DNA of 64,000 nucleotides, taken from Erpobdella octoculata. Lineage: Eukaryota; Annelida; Clitellata; Hirudinida; Erpobdellidae. Each line of letters opens with the position of its first letter. Position 1 is the first letter of the stretch. A program made the position numbers and the translations under genes. Under the pieces are notes generated by a model. That model saw only the letters and a program-made list of their open reading frames with translations. It searched no databases and had not been told where the DNA came from. The stretch is taken from the NCBI GenBank assembly GCA_963978895.1, contig OZ022238.1, positions 30,555,103-30,619,102 of the forward strand, given 5' to 3'. Positions 9,361-20,399 of the stretch are shown piece by piece.

Positions 9361-10194
9361 AAACTACTTTTTAAAAAATAAAGTGCTTGATGTGATGAAA
9401 ACTTTTTTTAAATAATAATAATAATAACATGTATAATTTATATGGCGCAGTACAATGAAATAGGCCCGTTGTCCAAACTTGGTAGTCGTAGCAGGCACGA
9501 CCAGGTCTCCAGCGGTCGCAGAACGCAATCGCCGACGGGATTCAACTGAACTGACGGGCAAGCACATTGACGTGATGTATTCATGCGCGAGCCCATGCAT
9601 GGCCTTGAAAACCAGCAGACACAGTTTAAATTTTACACGCTCTCGAGCCCTTAACCAATGAAGTTTGTCACGCATGATATCTGAGATGTGGTCAAATTTC
9701 TTCAGACCAAAAACAAGTCTTGCTGCAGTGTTGAGTACTGACTGAAAGCGACAAAGGACATAGTCAGGTTGATCAGCGAGCAGAGGGTTGCAATAGTCGA
9801 TTTTTGAGACAACAAAGCTATTAACCAGTGACAACGCAACCGATACTGGTATGCATCGTCTGCATGTCTTGAGCTGTCGCAGCTTGTAATAGCACTCTCC
9901 GACCACCTTGCCCACGTGACCAGTCATGGACATGTCTGAGCTGAGCAGCACACCAAGGTCCCGCACCATAACAGATGGAGTAACAGTTGAACCACCTAGG
10001 TCAATTGGGCAGCAGTCAAGAATGAGCTGTCGACATGTCGTGGCACACCACATACATTCAGTTTTGCCAGCATTCAGTTGAAGTCTGTTGGAGGCCATCC
10101 ACTGTGCCACCTGTTGTACTGACTCAGCAGTTTTTCTTTTAAGGGTGGCTGCATCAACCGGTCTGCTGCTACAGTACTGTTGAGTGTCATCGGC
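9361..10194 (-). pseudogene. CR1/L2-group LINE, RT C-terminal part and 3' tail
   Basis: The frame continues the RT at 10195-11415 after a stop that replaces the Tyr of YADD: the codons read GLSVHL-stop-ADDTQQY. It then has the thumb-like NAGKTECMW region and the typical C-terminal RRRLRSA...FGQRAY tail. The 3' end is a gcgccatataaatt motif followed by (TTA)n, a LINE tail seen elsewhere in the window. The element cannot make an intact RT. Confidence 0.8.
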
Positions 10195-11415
10195 TTATAA
10201 ATGTACAGATAAGCCAAATGACTGAATTATTTTTTCAATGTCAGCAGTATATAAAATGAAAAGTAGTGGTCCAAGGACAGATCCTTGTGGTACACCACAA
10301 TAGACAGTGTCGACTTGTGACATAGCCTCGCAAAAACTGACAGTGTAAGATCGTTCTGACAAATATGATTTTATCCAGGATAAAGGCGTTGATTGGACGC
10401 CAAAGGATAGCTTAAGTCTCTCCAGCAGTATATCATGATCGACCGTGTCGAATGCCGATGAGAGGTCTAACAACGACAGTAACGCAATGCCGCCAGAGTC
10501 AATGGCTAGGATAATGTCATTGACAACTTTTACGAGTGCACTTTCGGTTGAGCGATGTTGGCGGTAGGCAGACTGAAGCTCCGGAAATAACTTGTTGAGA
10601 TTTAGACCAGCAACTACGCGTTCGAGAAGTTTTCCCAGTGTGGCCAAGTTGGAGATTGGCCAGTAATTTCTTGGGTCAGACTCATCCAGGCCGGTCTTTT
10701 TAAGAATCAGTGTCACAATGGCTGTTTTGAAGGTGGCCGGGACAACACCGCTAGACATCGACAGGTTGAACAGGTCCATGATGAAAGGGGCCACTACGTC
10801 AGCACATTCCTTCAACAGCCACATTGGCAGCGGATCGATTGGTGACGACACGGCTGGTGCGGCGCTAAATAGTTTAACCACGGAATTAAAATTAGTTCGT
10901 CCAAAGCCTGTAAAAGAGCTACCGCAAGAAACAATACTGTAAGTTGGGTCACCAGCATCAACGGTAGAAGCACGAATGTCATCGACTTTTTTTTTTAAGA
11001 ACGTCGCTATCGAATCAGCATCGATCGAATCAAGAAGCGGTGCAGACGTTTTCTGATGGCCAAGGAGTCGGTCGATAGATCTCCACATCTCACGTGGGTT
11101 GCCTTTTTTTGACTCAATATATCGGCACCAGAACCGACTGCGCTTGGAATCGTTAAGCTTGTGCATCGATCGAAGTGATGAAAGCCATATGGCACGATCA
11201 GACTCATTAAGAGTTCGTTTAAAACGGCGCTCAAGTCGACGAACGCAACGCTTTTGTTGCCGACATTCATCATCAAACCATGCGTCTGAGGATCGCCGAC
11301 AACGTGAAATAGTTTTCTCAGGAACATGTTGATCCAGTACAGACCGGGTAATGTTATCGAAAACGCCGATCATTTCGTCAACGGATGTTGGTACCTCTTT
11401 CATCGCAGTATTCAA
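10195..11415 (-). pseudogene. CR1/L2-group LINE reverse transcriptase
   Basis: Recognisable RT blocks, in order: KTAIVTLILKKTG (block 1), NYWPISNL (normally NYRPISNL), YRQHRSTESAL, LLDLSSAFDTVDHDIL carrying the first catalytic Asp, and GVPQGSVLGPLLFILY. The N-terminal linker WFDDECRQQKR is typical of CR1-superfamily ORF2. The frame ends at 10195 in a TAA exactly where the YADD tyrosine should be. Confidence 0.85.
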
Positions 11416-11455
11416 TGATTGATGTAAGTCAATACAAAACTGGTTGAGGTCTAGT

Positions 11456-12405
11456 TTACGCCAGGGTCGTGAGAGAACTTTTGATGTAGCAGGCGGCAGG
11501 CGATTCTAAATTGATGTTGAACTGTAGCAGCAGGTGATCTGACAGGCCAGTTTCAAAAGTGTTGACTTGGGAGACGACGTCAGCAGAGCGAGTAACGATG
11601 ATGTCGATCGTCCCACCCATCTTGTGTGTTGGCTGGTGAACATGCTGAACCAAACTGAACGACGACAGTATTCTAGGAGTAAACCGAACTCTTTATGAAA
11701 CATCGTGCAAACTTCTTTGGATCCAGGACGATAGATAACGACGACGATGTAGGAGTTGCTCATGACTGAAGCACATGCACAGATATATTCGAATTTAGTG
11801 AACACAGTTGCTAGCTGTAGTCTAACCAGTCTGACTCCAGAGCGAGCTATAATCGCTACGCCACCATGGTTGACATAATTTGTATGATTTCGGTCTGCCT
11901 TTGGGTCAATTTTGCGAGCACATTCAAGGACGGAGAGGCCCTCTGATTTTAAACGACGAATGCATACCGAGTCGGAGTCTTCATGCCACGTTTCGCACAG
12001 TGTTAGAATGTCTAAGTCATGATTGGTCAACAGTTGACGTGCAGCATCGACCTTGTTGTTAATGGAGCGGATGTTAAGAGATCCAAGATTCAGTTTTATT
12101 ATCGAGAGGTTAGAGTGTCTTTGAAAGCGTGGACGAATGAGATTTGTGCTCGAGCGTCTGTCATCAGGAACGATAAGTCGCGGGCAAGTAGTTCGTCTCG
12201 TTTTTATTATTTGAATTTTTCTCTGTTTGTATTTGCCGGCGCGAGAGCCACGATGGCGTCGCAAACCAAGCTCAGATATGTTGAAAATTGTAGATGGTGA
12301 GAGCGAACACCAGAGGCTTCTTCTAGCCTGCAGCAGTTGGTCACGTGTATATGAATAACGTGCGGAGATTGGACGTAGCAACGCAATTGGAACCAAGGAA
12401 ACCAT
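11456..12405 (-). pseudogene. CR1/L2-group LINE apurinic endonuclease domain
   Basis: The APE-type endonuclease starts LNLGSLNIRSINNK, then LTLCETWHEDSD, GGVAIIARSGV and YRPGSKE. The catalytic GDINIH stretch is missing: the text jumps from LLLEYCRRS to VQHVHQPTHKMGGTIDII in another frame, implying a deletion of roughly 90 bp with a frameshift near 11660. GLSDHLLLQF follows. The domain is inactive. Confidence 0.8.
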
Positions 12406-14102
12406 GGCGCTCTTTCAAAAAAAATAACGCTAACAATTATAACGGCAATAGTTAATACAGAAGTTAGTTTCTAAAAATCAGTAGCTTAAACAGCAATCCA
12501 TTAGAATCCATTAGTGCAGAAAAGTAAAAAAAAAAAACAAAAAAAAATCAGTAATTAGCAAAAAGCAGTGTTTGCACGGCTGATGCATAAATAGCTTCAA
12601 GTATGAAGATTAAATCAATTTATTATAAGCAAACTAGATATCGATTTAAACGACTTTAGTTAAAAAAAGTTTAACTGACAAATGAAAGATAATAAAATGT
12701 ATTATCCGAGGTTAAATTCAATAAAAACGTGCCACATAAACTGACGCGTCCGGCAGCTACAAGAGCTAGACTAGAACTGTAAAACTTTTATTAGGGAAAT
12801 AGTTCAGTTTACAGTGTAATATTCAACTAGTTTCAATGAAAAGACTAGGTATTAAGTATTATAAATTATTTTTATTCAAAATTCTATATATGATGGTGAT
12901 ATATTCTAAAAAAGTAGAAAATTTTAGTCATAAAGAAGTTCTTTTAATTGATGCAAGCTCTATCTATTGAATAATTTAAAATTACACAAATCATTAAAAA
13001 CTCACTACAAAATAAATATTGAAATCGCTTTGTCAACTCATCTATTGAATAATTTAAAATTACACAAATCATTAAATACTCATTACAAAATAAATATTGA
13101 AATCGCTTTGTCAACTCATTACAAAATAAATATTTAAATCGCTTAGAAAATGATTGAATATTTTGTTCACAGGTTGCTAAAGTATATGCTGAAAGTTTCA
13201 AAGTTCAAAGTAATCAAGTTGTTCAAAGTTGGTAAAAAATCAATTCAAAAATTTGAACACAGAGGTAAAGAGAGACAGAGTCAGAAACAGAGAAGTCAAG
13301 TTAAATAAAAGTATGTAAAACTGAAGAACATCGATAAGATATAAAGTAACTATAGGTGCACCTATTCAGGCCGATTATTGATTTTTAGGCTTGTTTGTGA
13401 AGCGATAAATATTGTCATATTTTTCCTGCTATAGTTTGCACTTGCTGGCACTGACTGGTTAAACTGCAATTAAATTAAACTGCACATAAAAACTCAATAT
13501 CATTTCCCAGAAACCAGAGAGTGACACTCAGACATAATTTTCATCTATCATATTAAATTACTGCAGGGTTATCCACATATTTGTCCTATCTTCACAGACT
13601 GCTTACCAACAACCTTCTTTCCCACAATAAAGTCTCCATTAAATTCCATCCTACCTAAAAAATCAAACCTATAATAGTCAATCACATCTTATCACTTTGG
13701 TCTTAGTTGCTTGTTCTTTGTTCTTCTCAAGAAATAAAAATCACTTTTTTGTTTGGAATTTTTTAAATTCACAATTAATAAAAGAAAAGCAAATATAATA
13801 TAATGCAAGCACTAATTGTCGAAACTCGACATTAACTCAGGAAAAAATGAAAACGATAACAGACATAGGGAGAAGTTAATATGTTGCAGCCAGCGAGGCA
13901 TGTTAACATAGGCAGAGCAATAAATGACATAAGATATCATGACTCAAACTTATGGAATGCAGATTATAATGTAGAGTGCTATGTGACAATAATTGACCAG
14001 CAACTGACGCTGAAAACCTCACTTTGTTCTACCAAATTATAGTAATTTGATTTCAAGCTCCCCAAAAAATAGTTAACAATATGTTAAAATGTAGAAACAA
14101 AC
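12406..14102. repeat. SLMAP intron 3 remainder
   Basis: It starts with the probable LINE 5' region. From about 12890 the older repeated segment resumes. A unit of about 78 bp containing attgaataatttaaaattac is duplicated at 12965 and 13043, with a further partial copy. No additional exon was recognised between exons 3 and 4. Confidence 0.5.
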
Positions 14103-14169
14103 TTTTTAATGATTTCTTTTCCTTCTGAATCATAAAATTTCACTGTGGCAACAATACAGCTATGGGTAA
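14103..14169 (-). CDS. SLMAP: SLMAP orthologue, coding exon 3 (end of FHA domain)
   Basis: The exon is 67 nt, with a ttttttacag acceptor and a gtttgt donor. Entry in phase 1 completes the valine started by exon 2, and exit is phase 2. The peptide contains THSCIVATVKFYDSEGKEI, aligning with THGCIVSTIKLFLPDG at the end of the SLMAP FHA domain. The donor is the weakest splice call in the gene, but the phase fits exon 4 exactly. Confidence 0.88.
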
Positions 14170-14221
14170 CTGTAAAAAAATTAGGCATGATATAGGTAAA
14201 CGTGTGAATTTTAATCTATAT

Positions 14222-14228
14222 GATGATG

Positions 14229-14297
<69 letters not shown>
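14222..14297. repeat. (TAA)n microsatellite
   Basis: About 24 uninterrupted ATA/TAA triplets just before a Helitron fragment. Confidence 0.95.
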
Positions 14298-14464
14298 TTT
14301 AGAATATTTTTTTTAAACTATTTAAAAAAGTTATTTTGGAAAAACAAAGGACAAACATCTTCGAGATTGATTTTTTTAAATTGTCATAATTTTGTACATT
14401 AAACTTTTAATAAAAAAAAACAAAATAATTTGAAAGGCAAAACAATGTTTGCTGGGTCAACTAG
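14298..14464 (+). mobile_element. Helitron-type element, 3' part
   Basis: It ends GCAAAACAATGTTTGCTGGG and then TCAACTAG at 14464, with T following. The GCAAA/TTTGC hairpin sits just before CTAG, as at 5384-5411. The upstream text (ttattttggaaaaacaa) matches the end of the fragment at 3636-3798. Confidence 0.65.
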
Positions 14465-14600
14465 TAATAATAATAATAATAATAAATTTATAAAGCGCCA
14501 TAGGCAAGCAACGGAGGCGCCCTCATGCACCCGACAATCTATAAAACAATAATACAATCCTAAAAGTTCACAATAAGATCGCATTTTCAACAAAACAATA
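14465..14600 (-). repeat. LINE-type 3' tail fragment
   Basis: On the minus strand tatggcgctttataaattt is followed by (TTA)n, the same terminal pattern as the LINE at 9361. A short upstream GC-rich stretch (gagggcgcctccgttgcttg) belongs to it. Confidence 0.5.
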
Positions 14601-14744
14601 AAATGTGGGAAGAAATCTCAAAGAAGCATGAAAAGCCTCTATATTATATGTAGAGAATGTTACATCATGTAAAAATATAAATTAAAGTAGAGATTAGAAT
14701 CAAATATAAATTACACTAGTGATAGTAATGCAATAAAAATTAAC

Positions 14745-14892
14745 CCTTTCGAGAATTTTCAACCACATCGACACCAAATTGCAAGACATCTGAGGAAGAA
14801 ATTTCTCGAGGTGAACTCTCTTCTGACCCTTTACTTAGTCTTTGATTATTCACAAAGGTACCATTGCTACTCTTAGTGTCTTGAAGGAAGAA
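14745..14892 (-). CDS. SLMAP: SLMAP orthologue, coding exon 2 (FHA domain)
   Basis: This 148-nt exon has a tatcttttag acceptor, and the donor is used after AAAGG (gttaat). It is phase 0 in and phase 1 out. The peptide starts [20 protein letters not shown] and includes [17 protein letters not shown] is the FHA signature that contacts the phosphothreonine peptide, and FGVDV closes the domain core. Similarity to SLMAP is very high over all 49 residues. Confidence 0.95.
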
Positions 14893-14918
14893 CTAAAAGA
14901 TAAAAAAAATAATGGGAT

Positions 14919-14955
<37 letters not shown>

Positions 14956-15237
14956 GAGTTATATTTTCTTAGAGCATATATATATATATATAATTGCTTT
15001 TATTTGCCTTTTTATCTGAGTCAACGAACTAAAATTTTTGAATCTAAAACAACCGTTTTACACACACACACACACATAAACGTTGTTTTGCCTAATATAT
15101 TATTTTGATTTTCTTATTAAAAGTTTAATGTACAAAATTATGTCAATTTAAAAAAATCGATATCAATCCTTCCCCGCTTGCTCTCCCGTTCCAGCTTGCT
15201 CTCTCGTTCCCGCTTGCTAAGGTAGAATAAAGGGAAA

Positions 15238-15292
<55 letters not shown>

Positions 15293-15925
15293 CAGATATA
15301 TATATATGATTATTTGTGAGTCTGTTTGCTTGTAAGTTTGTCCTATATATTGCATATATATTATATATGAACTCCGAAACCGATTTTCATGAAATTTTTT
15401 TTGTACCTATCCTCAGACCTACCAAACGTACACAAAAAGTTTCATAAAAATTGGTTCAGCTGTTTCGGAGGAGTTTTGACCGTCACAAGCTTTTTATATA
15501 TAGTTAACATATTTGGGTAGCATGTGATTTTTGATGCATTCTTTATTAAACAACACAGCATATTTCGCAGAAACCAACTTGTTACAACTTTTTTCAAGCT
15601 CCCTGACTTGCAAACAACTGACTGCTATTCATGTTATAATAATTCAGTTGTTATATGCTTTAATAGAGCATTCTAATTCAAACTTTAATAGAGTATCCTA
15701 ATTCCAGCTTTAATAGAGTGGTTGGTATCTGTTATTATTGCCCATCATGCTACTTCTCTTGACTACATTTGGTTTAATCTTACTTTGAATAATATTATTT
15801 ATTGTTAAAATTAAAATAAAATAATCAACTTTACAGTTACATTTACTTCTAGATGCGCAGATGCTCTGCACATGTGAAGCTAAAATACTCTAAAATATTA
15901 AACCAGATCCTGAAACAAAGCTCAC
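14893..15925. repeat. SLMAP intron 1 with TA arrays and Helitron fragments
   Basis: It contains (TA)n at 14921-14952 and 15240-15310, a minus-orientated minisatellite fragment (cttgctctcccgttcc) at 15165-15225, and at 15361-15500 facing copies of the aaccgatttttatgaaattt Helitron 5' motif. Confidence 0.55.
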
Positions 15926-16114
15926 TTTTCCATTTTCAAGCCACATCAAAGCATGATTTCTTGATAAAACCTTACAATCAAATATTGCATTATTTGATGA
16001 AGGTCTTGATTGAGCAACAGATCTTCCAATTTTTATGGGTTCTTCTAAGCTGATTTTTCTTTCTTGAAATGGATGGGAATTTCCCCAACAAGTTAAGACA
16101 GCTTCAACTGGCAT
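15926..16114 (-). CDS. SLMAP: SLMAP orthologue, coding exon 1 (start and FHA N-half)
   Basis: The exon is 63 codons from ATG at 16114, with a gtgagc donor after GGA AAA. It encodes the first half of the FHA domain: NSHPFQERKISLEEPIKIGR, then NNAIFDCKVLSRNHALMW. GR and SRNHA are the conserved FHA phosphopeptide-binding positions. The ATG is chosen because MP begins the vertebrate protein too. An upstream in-frame TTG gives no homology. SLMAP recruits STRIPAK (PP2A) to MST1/2. Confidence 0.95.
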
Positions 16115-16181
16115 AATCAAGCTAGAAAATAAAAATAATTAACTACTTAAATTAAATGTTGTGATTGTATAGTTTCCAAGG

Positions 16182-16258
<77 letters not shown>
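16182..16258. repeat. (TA)n microsatellite
   Basis: A TA array just upstream of the first SLMAP coding exon. Confidence 0.95.
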
Positions 16259-16261
<3 letters not shown>

Positions 16262-16299
16262 GTTTGTATGTTCGTATGTATGTATGTATGTATATATGT

Positions 16300-16447
16300 G
16301 TGTTATTTATGCATTGCTACACCATTCATCTGATCGTAATGAAATTTTCAAACAACCTTGAGAGTCAAGGGGAATCAAATATAGAGAAAAAAATTTGAAA
16401 TCCGTCACAAAATGAGCGGAGCGGAGCGGGTGAGTGAGCGGGAACTA
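16300..16447 (+). mobile_element. Helitron-type element, 5' fragment
   Basis: It carries attgctacaccattcatctg and atccgtcacaaaatgagcgg and ends at gcgggaac exactly like the copy at 6795-6962. Confidence 0.55.
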
Positions 16448-16482
16448 TATACATATATATACATACATATAACATATAAATA

Positions 16483-16530
16483 TGTTATGGTCACCATTAC
16501 TAGTCAAAACTAGTAATGGTGACCATAACA
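16483..16530. repeat. Perfect 22-bp hairpin
   Basis: The arms tgttatggtcaccattacta plus gt (16483-16504) and their exact complement (16509-16530) flank the loop caaa. Confidence 0.9.
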
Positions 16531-17378
16531 CCCCCTTTTTTCATTTAATTAATAACCCAAACATTACATTACGTAGACGTTAACTTTAGATTTCTCTTGC
16601 TCTTCTAGTTTAGGCATTATTTTTGGTCATATTTATTTTATATTTGCTCATATGATTTTAATGGTAATTAATACATCCCTTTGTGTTTTATTTTTGCTCT
16701 TAATTTTATTTATTTTCTTTCTATCTATGTATACTTTGACATTTAAGGCCTTCAATTTGTATGTACAATTCTTATGCAGTGTTGTTCGGTAACAAAGTAA
16801 AAGTAACGCGTTACTTTACTTAAGTACATCCTACGTACTTTTTGACTGTAACGGTGTACAGATTATTTTCAGTACTTTTACTTGTAATGAAGTAATATTT
16901 TCAAACTTACTTTTATTTTGTATTATTAATTATCTATGATTATTAACGTATGCACTTCCGAGCCCCATTTTACTTTTATGTTAGTAGTATTAAAGCTTGT
17001 GGGTGGAGCTAAGATTTTCGAGGTCATACATGTTTTGGTGTACAATAGATTGTTCGAGATTACTATGGAATCTTCCGAAGGAGCGAACGTGAACAGTGGT
17101 GGCGAAGATAAGTGGAACAACAATGAACTTTTAATAAAAAACACCCATGTTCATATTTAGTCAAAATGTTCAGATTTGAATTGATATAAGCCATTGGAGG
17201 CTAAAACGTTCAGGTTCATATGCTTGCTGTGCAAACCTAAAGCAACTTTTCTTTAGCTATCTATGCTCTTGTTAAATGTTTGTTTTCTTGTGTCTGTTGG
17301 TAAATTATGCTGATAGTCTTCCATTTTCTAAGTAGGTATGCATGTTTTAATTCATTGTTATTTTTCGTGGTTTTTTTT

Positions 17379-18100
17379 GTGTGGGAAGTGTTGGTCTAGT
17401 GGTATAGATTAAGGCTGCTCCGATATGACTTTTTGCCGATACCGATTATGATGCCGATTATTTAATAATTACTATTTCTTAAGTGAAAATGCTTGTTCCG
17501 AAACATACCGCCATAATACAAGCGCGTGTTTTGCTGCTTGCATGCGCTCGCTCCCGTGATAATGGTTAGTGGTTGTCCCGCCAACACTAAAATATCGGCA
17601 AGATCAAAGAGAATTAAAAATTTAAATTCTTTTTGATAATTTAATTTTTAAACCAGTTAATTTTCAAAACATGCCGCCCAACTCTTTGATGTCATTTTTA
17701 TATTCTTTTATCAATTTAATTTTCTAGATAATATACGAACAAATCGTAAGTGGGTAGTTTTCCAGAAAAAGTTTAATCGGCACAGATTATTTTTTTCCTT
17801 GCCGATTACAGCAATAATCGGCCCGATTATGAGTACACCGATTAATCGGGCCCAGCCTTAGTATAGATACCGGCTTTGAGAGTCATAGGACCTGGGCTCG
17901 ATTCCCGGTCCAGGCACGTAATTTCCTTGAGCAAGAAACTAACTCACATGTGCTCACGTCAACTCAGCGTTATCTAGGGTTAACTCATGTCTATGTAAAT
18001 AGCATGTTCTTCGAAGTTTCCGATTCCAAAGGAACCTTCGTAAGCGCCTCTGACTTTATCTGGCGCTATATAAATAAATTCATTTCATTTTTAGAGCATT
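17379..18100 (+). repeat. tRNA-derived SINE split by a hAT MITE
   Basis: The head tgttggtctagtggtatag (A box) lies at 17389-17407. After the MITE, the B box region gggctcgattcccggt follows at 17893-17908, then a body with tttccttgagcaagaaacta. The 3' end ctggcgctatataaataaat is shared with LINE tails in this window, consistent with a SINE that borrows a LINE's 3' end. Confidence 0.75.
17410..17860. mobile_element. hAT MITE with 8-bp duplication
   Basis: The 451-bp element is flanked by perfect 8-bp direct repeats GTATAGAT (17402-17409 and 17861-17868). Terminal inverted repeats are TAAGGCTGCTCCGAT and ATCGGGCCCAGCCTTA. The interior repeats ccgattatga and aatcgg motifs and lacks an ORF. Confidence 0.92.
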
Positions 18101-18185
18101 TTTATTTAGCAAATTTATTGGAGAGCAAGCGCCTTTGAATTTAAAAAAAAGGCGCTTTATAAGTTAATTTGATTGATTGATTGTA
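18101..18185 (+). repeat. LINE-type 3' tail with (ATTG)n
   Basis: aaaaggcgctttataagtta is followed by ttgattgattgattg. The same tail occurs inverted at 18620-18700 and at 42990-43030. Confidence 0.55.
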
Positions 18186-18440
18186 CTACGTGTTCAGCAT
18201 TCCACAATTCTCTGTCGAACTTGAAGAAACACGTGCATCCAGCGCATTTATCGGATTACGAAAACTTGACGAAAAATGCACGTAAACGAAAGGCAGACAG
18301 TGATGACAGTTCCCAATATGGTCAGCCAATATGGTTGGCAGTCTAAAACTTATAACAGTTTCACAGTCATTCCTTAATGCAAATTTTGTAACACAGGCAG
18401 CGGTTGATCGCATTCTGAATCTGGTAGTGGGTGGAGTCCT

Positions 18441-20395
18441 TAGGGGGCATCCATATATTACGTATGCACTGAGGGGGGAGGGGAGGTGTATACAAAGTGA
18501 ATGTTTTGCGTATAAGTGCGTATGGGGAGGGAGGGGGCTCCAACAAACGCGTATGTACGCAAAAAATGGTAAATATTATTTTTCAGTTCAGTTGAATTGA
18601 TTGAATAATAAATCTTATCGAGTAGTATCTAAGATCAATCAATTTAACAAACAAACTTATATTGCGCCTTTTTCAAAAATTCAAAGACTCAAAAATATAC
18701 ATATACACATACATAAATGAGCGGAAACGGCAATGGGAAAGCAAACAGGAACAGAAAAGAAACTGAGAGCGAAAGAGTGAGCGCAAACAGGAAAGCAAGC
18801 TAAAGCGGGAAAGCGACCGAGATCAAAAGAGCGAGCGGGAAAGCAACCATGTTTCTCTTATGCACTATATAGAATACGGTAGCAGGTGTTATCGAGTAGC
18901 CACTTTGCATATTTTGCAAAGTTAGCCACAGTGAGCAAGACTCGATTGTCCGATGGCAGTGTTTGTTTACGTTTCGGTTTGCTCGAAGAAATTGGTATAC
19001 GGTCCGACTTTTTTTCGATAACTTTTTTAAATATTAACTTTTAGAAGCGAAAGTTACATTGTTGGATTTGATATTAGATTATCTAAAAACAAGTGTGTCA
19101 GATATTCTCAGTGCAGCAGTTAAAAAAAAGTTAGAATTTCTCAAAGAAGAGCCAAGGCTGATTTTATGCAATTTTCGTTGAAAAATCGTCGTTTTTGGGT
19201 TATAACTTTTTATTTGTTGAACCGAAGAAAACCCAAATATACCATTCGATTCCATTTTGTAAACCCCATCCAACGATGTATAGCACGCAATTTTATTTTT
19301 TTAATTAGTACTGCCAGCCTCGAGACTAACTTCACACATGTCATCTTTTACAATTATTTTGATGTATAGTTTACTTTTTACTTATTTTGCATAATAAATA
19401 GGCAAGCAATAAAAATTCTTGTAACACCTATTTTTCACGGGGTACCCCTGCATAGTACGGTTTATTGGTGAGGTGCGTTTAAGATATGCACCTGCCTATT
19501 CTAAAGTGCTATAATTTTTTGTTTTGTAATTATTTATGTTGTAATTAGTCTTTAAATATCATTTACGTTAAATACCGGCCAACTCTCATCGAAATCGGCC
19601 CAGGACGCTAAACTAGGAGATTACCCGGCTAGCTTCATCCACACATTAAGATTTAATAAGACATTACAATGTAATGGACATATGTAATGATTACATATGT
19701 CCATTATGATTACATTATGACCTTATGACTTATGATTATGATACATTTACATCTATCGCCATACTACGAGCGTCGGCTAGCTTCACTCCAGCCGTGTGAA
19801 ACTATACCAAAATAAAAGGCAGCAGTGTTAACCCCACCTTCTTCTAGTCAATAACACTAATCCTAATCGTAGTCTTATTATAATTCTTGGTCGAGTTTCA
19901 GTCTTCCGTACCACGGTTGTAGGTTGGCTAACAAATCCGAAAACCAGCTTCAACAGAAGGTGATGTAAACGTAACGCTACTATGTCACACAAACCCACAG
20001 ATTTTCACAAATTCAAATTTGATGTGAGATCCGATACTCACGGCACTCCACAATATTATTCGATTGATAATAATTGACCCACACGCTTGTTGGAATAGTG
20101 CGAAGTGCGAGTTGGCGAGAAGAAAAAGTGCAAGAATCTCGTGGCGAGATAATATCGTAATTTTAAACCTATTTAATTTTTTAAACAACAATTATTTTTT
20201 AGATAAATTTAGTTTGTGTTTTTGTTTTGTTTATTAACGTCTTATTTATAATCATAGAGTACTATAGTTTTTAGCACTCTAACAAAGTCAATTTGGATGA
20301 ACATATGGTTTGATATACAATACAATACAAAGTAAAATTTATAACGCACCCTTATAAAAAACAAGTCTTTTGCAAAAGCGCGCAGTTCGACAATA
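18441..20395. other. Intergenic or relic sequence
   Basis: It contains a MITE-like start (gggggcatccatatattacg) at 18440-18570, an inverted LINE tail at 18620-18700, a Helitron minisatellite fragment at 18715-18850 (gagcggaaacggcaatggg), and a 35-bp palindrome at 19672-19706. Motifs ggctagcttcactcc near 19782 resemble the TIR of the foldback element at 44342. No coding sequence was recognised. Confidence 0.45.
19672..19706. repeat. 35-bp palindrome
   Basis: taatggacatatgtaatg and its exact complement meet around a single central base. Confidence 0.85.
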
Positions 20396-20399
20396 TCTC

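Larger units (their letters stand above)
16776..18440 (+). pseudogene. hAT transposase relic, interrupted
   Basis: The 5' end gcagtgttgttcggtaacaa is a hAT-type terminus. MESSEGANVNSGGED starts at 17065, then a BED-like zinc-finger half (FICLLCKPKAT at about 17215-17246). After an interruption of about 940 bp the second half follows: NSLSNLKKHVHPAHLSDYEN and RKRKADSDDSSQYGQP at 18210-18330, then VTQAAVDRILNLVV at 18378-18420. In-frame stops show it is dead. The interruption holds a SINE and a hAT MITE. Confidence 0.65.

Noticed and set aside
13000..13130. CRISPR-like short repeats
   Set aside because: Only two to three degenerate AT-rich copies with no spacers of constant length; this is a tandem duplication in an intron.
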